In this document: one piece after another, positions 32,478-34,281 of the stretch
Numbering within the stretch: the first letter of the stretch is position 1
Layout of the letters: every line of letters begins with the position of its first letter
Source of the DNA: Clostridiales bacterium
GTDB lineage: Bacteria > Bacillota > Clostridia > Christensenellales > Pumilibacteraceae
Direction of reading: 5' to 3'
Assembly (NCBI GenBank): GCA_015055625.1
Contig: SVHU01000026.1
Span: forward strand, 1 to 34,281
Length of the DNA: 34,281 nucleotides
The notes under the pieces: generated by a model
What the model was told of the DNA's origin: nothing
The model's input: the letters and a program-made list of their open reading frames with translations, nothing else
Databases searched by the model: none
Translations under genes and position numbers: made by a program

Positions 32478-33679
32478 AAAAACATATAGTTATTTTGTGC
32501 GACGGTATGGCGGATTATAACAACGAACAAAACCGCACGCCAATGAAAGACGCAAACAAGCCAATGATGGACTCTCTTGCCTGTGCGGGTGAGGTTGGAC
32601 TTTGCAGAACAGTTCCTTTTGGTATGAAACCTGGTAGCGACGTTGCAAACCTTTCGGTTATGGGATATGATCCTACTGTGTATTATACAGGCAGATCCCC
32701 CCTAGAGGCTTTATCTATCGGAGTAAAAATGGATAAAGACGATATTACGTATAGAGCAAACCTCGTTACGCTTTCTGACGAGGATAATTATGCCGACAAA
32801 ACTATGGTGGACTACTCCTCGGGCGAAATTACAACCGCAGAATCCAGTCAGCTTATAGCATATCTTAAACAATTCTTTAACGATGACGAACTATCGCTTT
32901 TCTCGGGCGTTTCGTATAGACATTGCTTGCTTAGAAAACACGGTGTGATAGGCGCTATACTTACTCCTCCTCACGATATTTCAGATAAAAAAATAACGGA
33001 ATACTTACCTAAAGGCGAATACAGCAAAGAAATGCTTGCTATAATGGAACGTTCGTACGAGCTTTTGAAAGATCATCCAATAAACCGCAAGCGTAAGGCA
33101 ATGGGACTTAATCCTGCAAACTCTCTTTGGTTTTGGGGAGAGGGTAAAAAGCCTGCGCTAGATAGTTTTGAGCTAAAGTACGGCGTTAAGGGCGCAGTTA
33201 TTTCGGCGGTTGACCTTCTTAAGGGCATTGCGATAGGCGCTAATATGACAAGCATTGACGTAGAGGGCGCAACTGGAACAATAAAGACTAACTTTGACGG
33301 CAAGGCAAAAGCGACAATAGACGCGCTTAAAAATCACGACTACGTATACGTACATTTAGAAGCGCCCGACGAGTGCGGACATCAGGGTAACTATCAAGAA
33401 AAGGTAGAATCTTTGGAGCTAATTGACCAAAAGATCATTACACCTGTTGTTAATCACCTCAGAGAAAACAATATTAAATTTAACATTCTTATTTGCCCCG
33501 ACCACGCTACTCCAGTGTCTTTGAAAACTCACGTTGCAGACCCAGTGCCCTACCTTATTTATGACAGCGAGAAAAAACGCGGTTGCGGAGTAAAGACGTT
33601 TGACGAAGACAGCGTAAAAACAACGCGCACATTCTTAGAATCAGGCTCCGAGCTTATTAAAAAACTTTTAAACATTTAG
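32474..33679 (+). CDS. ApgM-like cofactor-independent phosphoglycerate mutase / proposed homoserine kinase
   Basis: The 401-residue protein belongs to the alkaline-phosphatase superfamily, archaeal-type phosphoglycerate mutase branch. It has the N-terminal metal motif CDGMADY (9-15), PGSDVANLSVMGYDP with the catalytic Ser, YYTGRSPLEA, NPANSLWFWGEGKKPA, the metal motif EAPDECGHQG, and CPDHATPV. The bacterial subgroup with this look has been modelled as a proposed homoserine kinase (TIGR02535) in genomes lacking thrB, so it either interconverts 2- and 3-phosphoglycerate or phosphorylates homoserine for threonine synthesis. Coupling to an exporter gene does not decide. It overlaps the upstream gene by four bases. 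Confidence 0.88.
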   Translation: MKKHIVILCDGMADYNNEQNRTPMKDANKPMMDSLACAGEVGLCRTVPFGMKPGSDVANLSVMGYDPTVYYTGRSPLEALSIGVKMDKDDITYRANLVTLSDEDNYADKTMVDYSSGEITTAESSQLIAYLKQFFNDDELSLFSGVSYRHCLLRKHGVIGAILTPPHDISDKKITEYLPKGEYSKEMLAIMERSYELLKDHPINRKRKAMGLNPANSLWFWGEGKKPALDSFELKYGVKGAVISAVDLLKGIAIGANMTSIDVEGATGTIKTNFDGKAKATIDALKNHDYVYVHLEAPDECGHQGNYQEKVESLELIDQKIITPVVNHLRENNIKFNILICPDHATPVSLKTHVADPVPYLIYDSEKKRGCGVKTFDEDSVKTTRTFLESGSELIKKLLNI

Positions 33680-33684
33680 TAAAT

Positions 33685-33725
33685 AAAAACTGCTTCACTC
33701 TATTAATAGAATGAGGCAGTTTTTA
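33685..33725 (+). terminator. Terminator after the ApgM-like gene
   Basis: AAAAACTGC with TCA and TCTAT pairs with ATAGA, TGA and GCAGTTTTT, with two internal mismatches. A and T runs on both sides make it potentially bidirectional. Confidence 0.9.
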
Positions 33726-33737
33726 TCGTTATAGGAA

Positions 33738-34150
33738 ATTACTTGCTTTTGCTAATGTTCAACATATGGGGGTGTGCCTTCGCACCGGGATTGCCATGCT
33801 TCGCTCGCAATGACGTCGTGAGGGTATATTGGGTGTGCGCCTCCGCACCGATTCGTGAATCGCCCCTACATAATTACTGACTACACTTAATTACTTGCTT
33901 TGTTAAAGCACAACATTTCGGATCCAACGTCTACGTTGGTGCGCCTCCGCACCGGGATTGCCACGCTTCGCTCGCAATGACGTCGTGAGGGTATATTGGG
34001 TGTGCGCCTCCGCACCGATTCGTGAATCGCCCGTACATAATAACTAACTACACTTAATTACTTGCTTTACTCAAATAACAACATATTGGATCCAACGTCT
34101 ACGTTGGTGCGCCTCCGCACCGATTCGTGAATCGCCCGTACGTTTGTGCC
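33738..34150. repeat. Tandem array of three hairpin-rich repeat units (152, 167 and ~90 bp)
   Basis: Each unit begins ATTACTTGCTTT (33738, 33890, 34057). Units 1 and 2 contain, in order, a GTGYGCCTYCGCACCG hairpin, a GGATTGCCAYGCTTCGCTC/GCAATGACGTCGTGAGG block, a second GTGCGCCTCCGCACCG hairpin and a CGATTC-GT-GAATCG hairpin ending in CGCCCSTAC. Unit 3 lacks exactly the 63 bases between the two GTGCGCC hairpins. No open frame is present. Such modules look like the REP-type dispersed repeats of gut Clostridia. They fill most of the 600-base gene-free end of the window. Confidence 0.85.
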
Positions 34151-34170
34151 GTTGACGAATTAGCTTTATA

Positions 34171-34225
34171 AAGGCTCCTTTGTAAAGGGAGCTGGCAAAA
34201 CTTTCAGTTTTGTCTGAGGGATTTT
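34171..34225. repeat. REP-like double-hairpin repeat (GGCTCC...GGGAGC, GGCAAAAC...GTTTTGTC, TGAGGGATT)
   Basis: Two consecutive hairpins, GCTCC/GGGAGC and GCAAAAC/GTTTTGTC, end in CTGAGGGATTTT. This module, with a variable second hairpin and a conserved CTGAGGGA end, matches a family of intergenic repeats I recall from many gut Firmicutes. Downstream to the window edge (34226-34281) I see only a further CCAACCCTTCCGGTGCGGATTGC fragment. Confidence 0.7.
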
Positions 34226-34281
34226 ATTGCGAAAAGATAATTAGTTTATCCAACCCTTCCGGTGCGGATTGCTTTATCATA

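Noticed and set aside
33738..34150. Possible CRISPR array
   Set aside because: Only three units of unequal length (152, 167, about 90) whose interiors are also conserved; there are no short unique spacers and no cas genes.

Overview
The window is AT-rich bacterial chromosome that reads like an uncultured gut Firmicute of the class Clostridia. The grounds are strong AAGGAG-type ribosome binding sites, TTGACA/TATAAT promoters, a CwlD-like amidase, a lysine riboswitch in front of an NhaC-type transporter, and clusters of short hairpin repeats of a kind common in gut Clostridia. No phage, CRISPR array, tRNA or 16S/23S gene is visible. The lineage is an inference from gene style, not a phylogeny.

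Left part (1-13160), carbohydrate functions. The window opens on what looks like the 3' end of an SRP RNA. Next comes a four-gene leftward operon of two Gfo/Idh/MocA oxidoreductases and two TIM-barrel sugar isomerase/epimerase-like proteins, with a divergent AraC regulator. It resembles gut pathways that act on sugars or glycosides through keto intermediates, but the substrate is unknown. Then come transketolase with a small C_GCAxxG_C_C redox protein, a zinc-ribbon membrane protein, a CwlD-like amidase coupled to an M1-like lipoprotein peptidase, and an AraC regulator divergent from a GH127 beta-L-arabinofuranosidase.

Middle part (13198-23602), core functions. It holds an ABC-F ATPase, the topoisomerase IV pair parE-parC (ParC has Gln at the position usually acidic in the quinolone-binding site), a small membrane protein, a 173-bp MITE-like element with terminal inverted repeats and 8-bp flanking direct repeats, an alpha/beta hydrolase, murG, and a membrane-anchored protein of unknown function.

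Right part (23603-34281). A lysine riboswitch with its own promoter and terminator controls an NhaC-family transporter that carries an unusual N-terminal membrane segment and a cysteine-pair-rich domain. After it come envelope genes: an O-antigen ligase/polymerase-like protein, an MGDG-synthase/UgtP-like glycosyltransferase, uppP, and a PglF/CapD-like nucleotide-sugar dehydratase. A small-export protein overlaps an ApgM-like phosphoglycerate mutase/proposed homoserine kinase. The window ends in a decaying tandem array of hairpin repeats.

The items most worth following are the riboswitch-controlled Cys-rich transporter, the MITE, the keto-sugar-type operon, the repeat array with a precise 63-bp internal deletion, and several 5' leaders that place a stem-loop next to the ribosome binding site.
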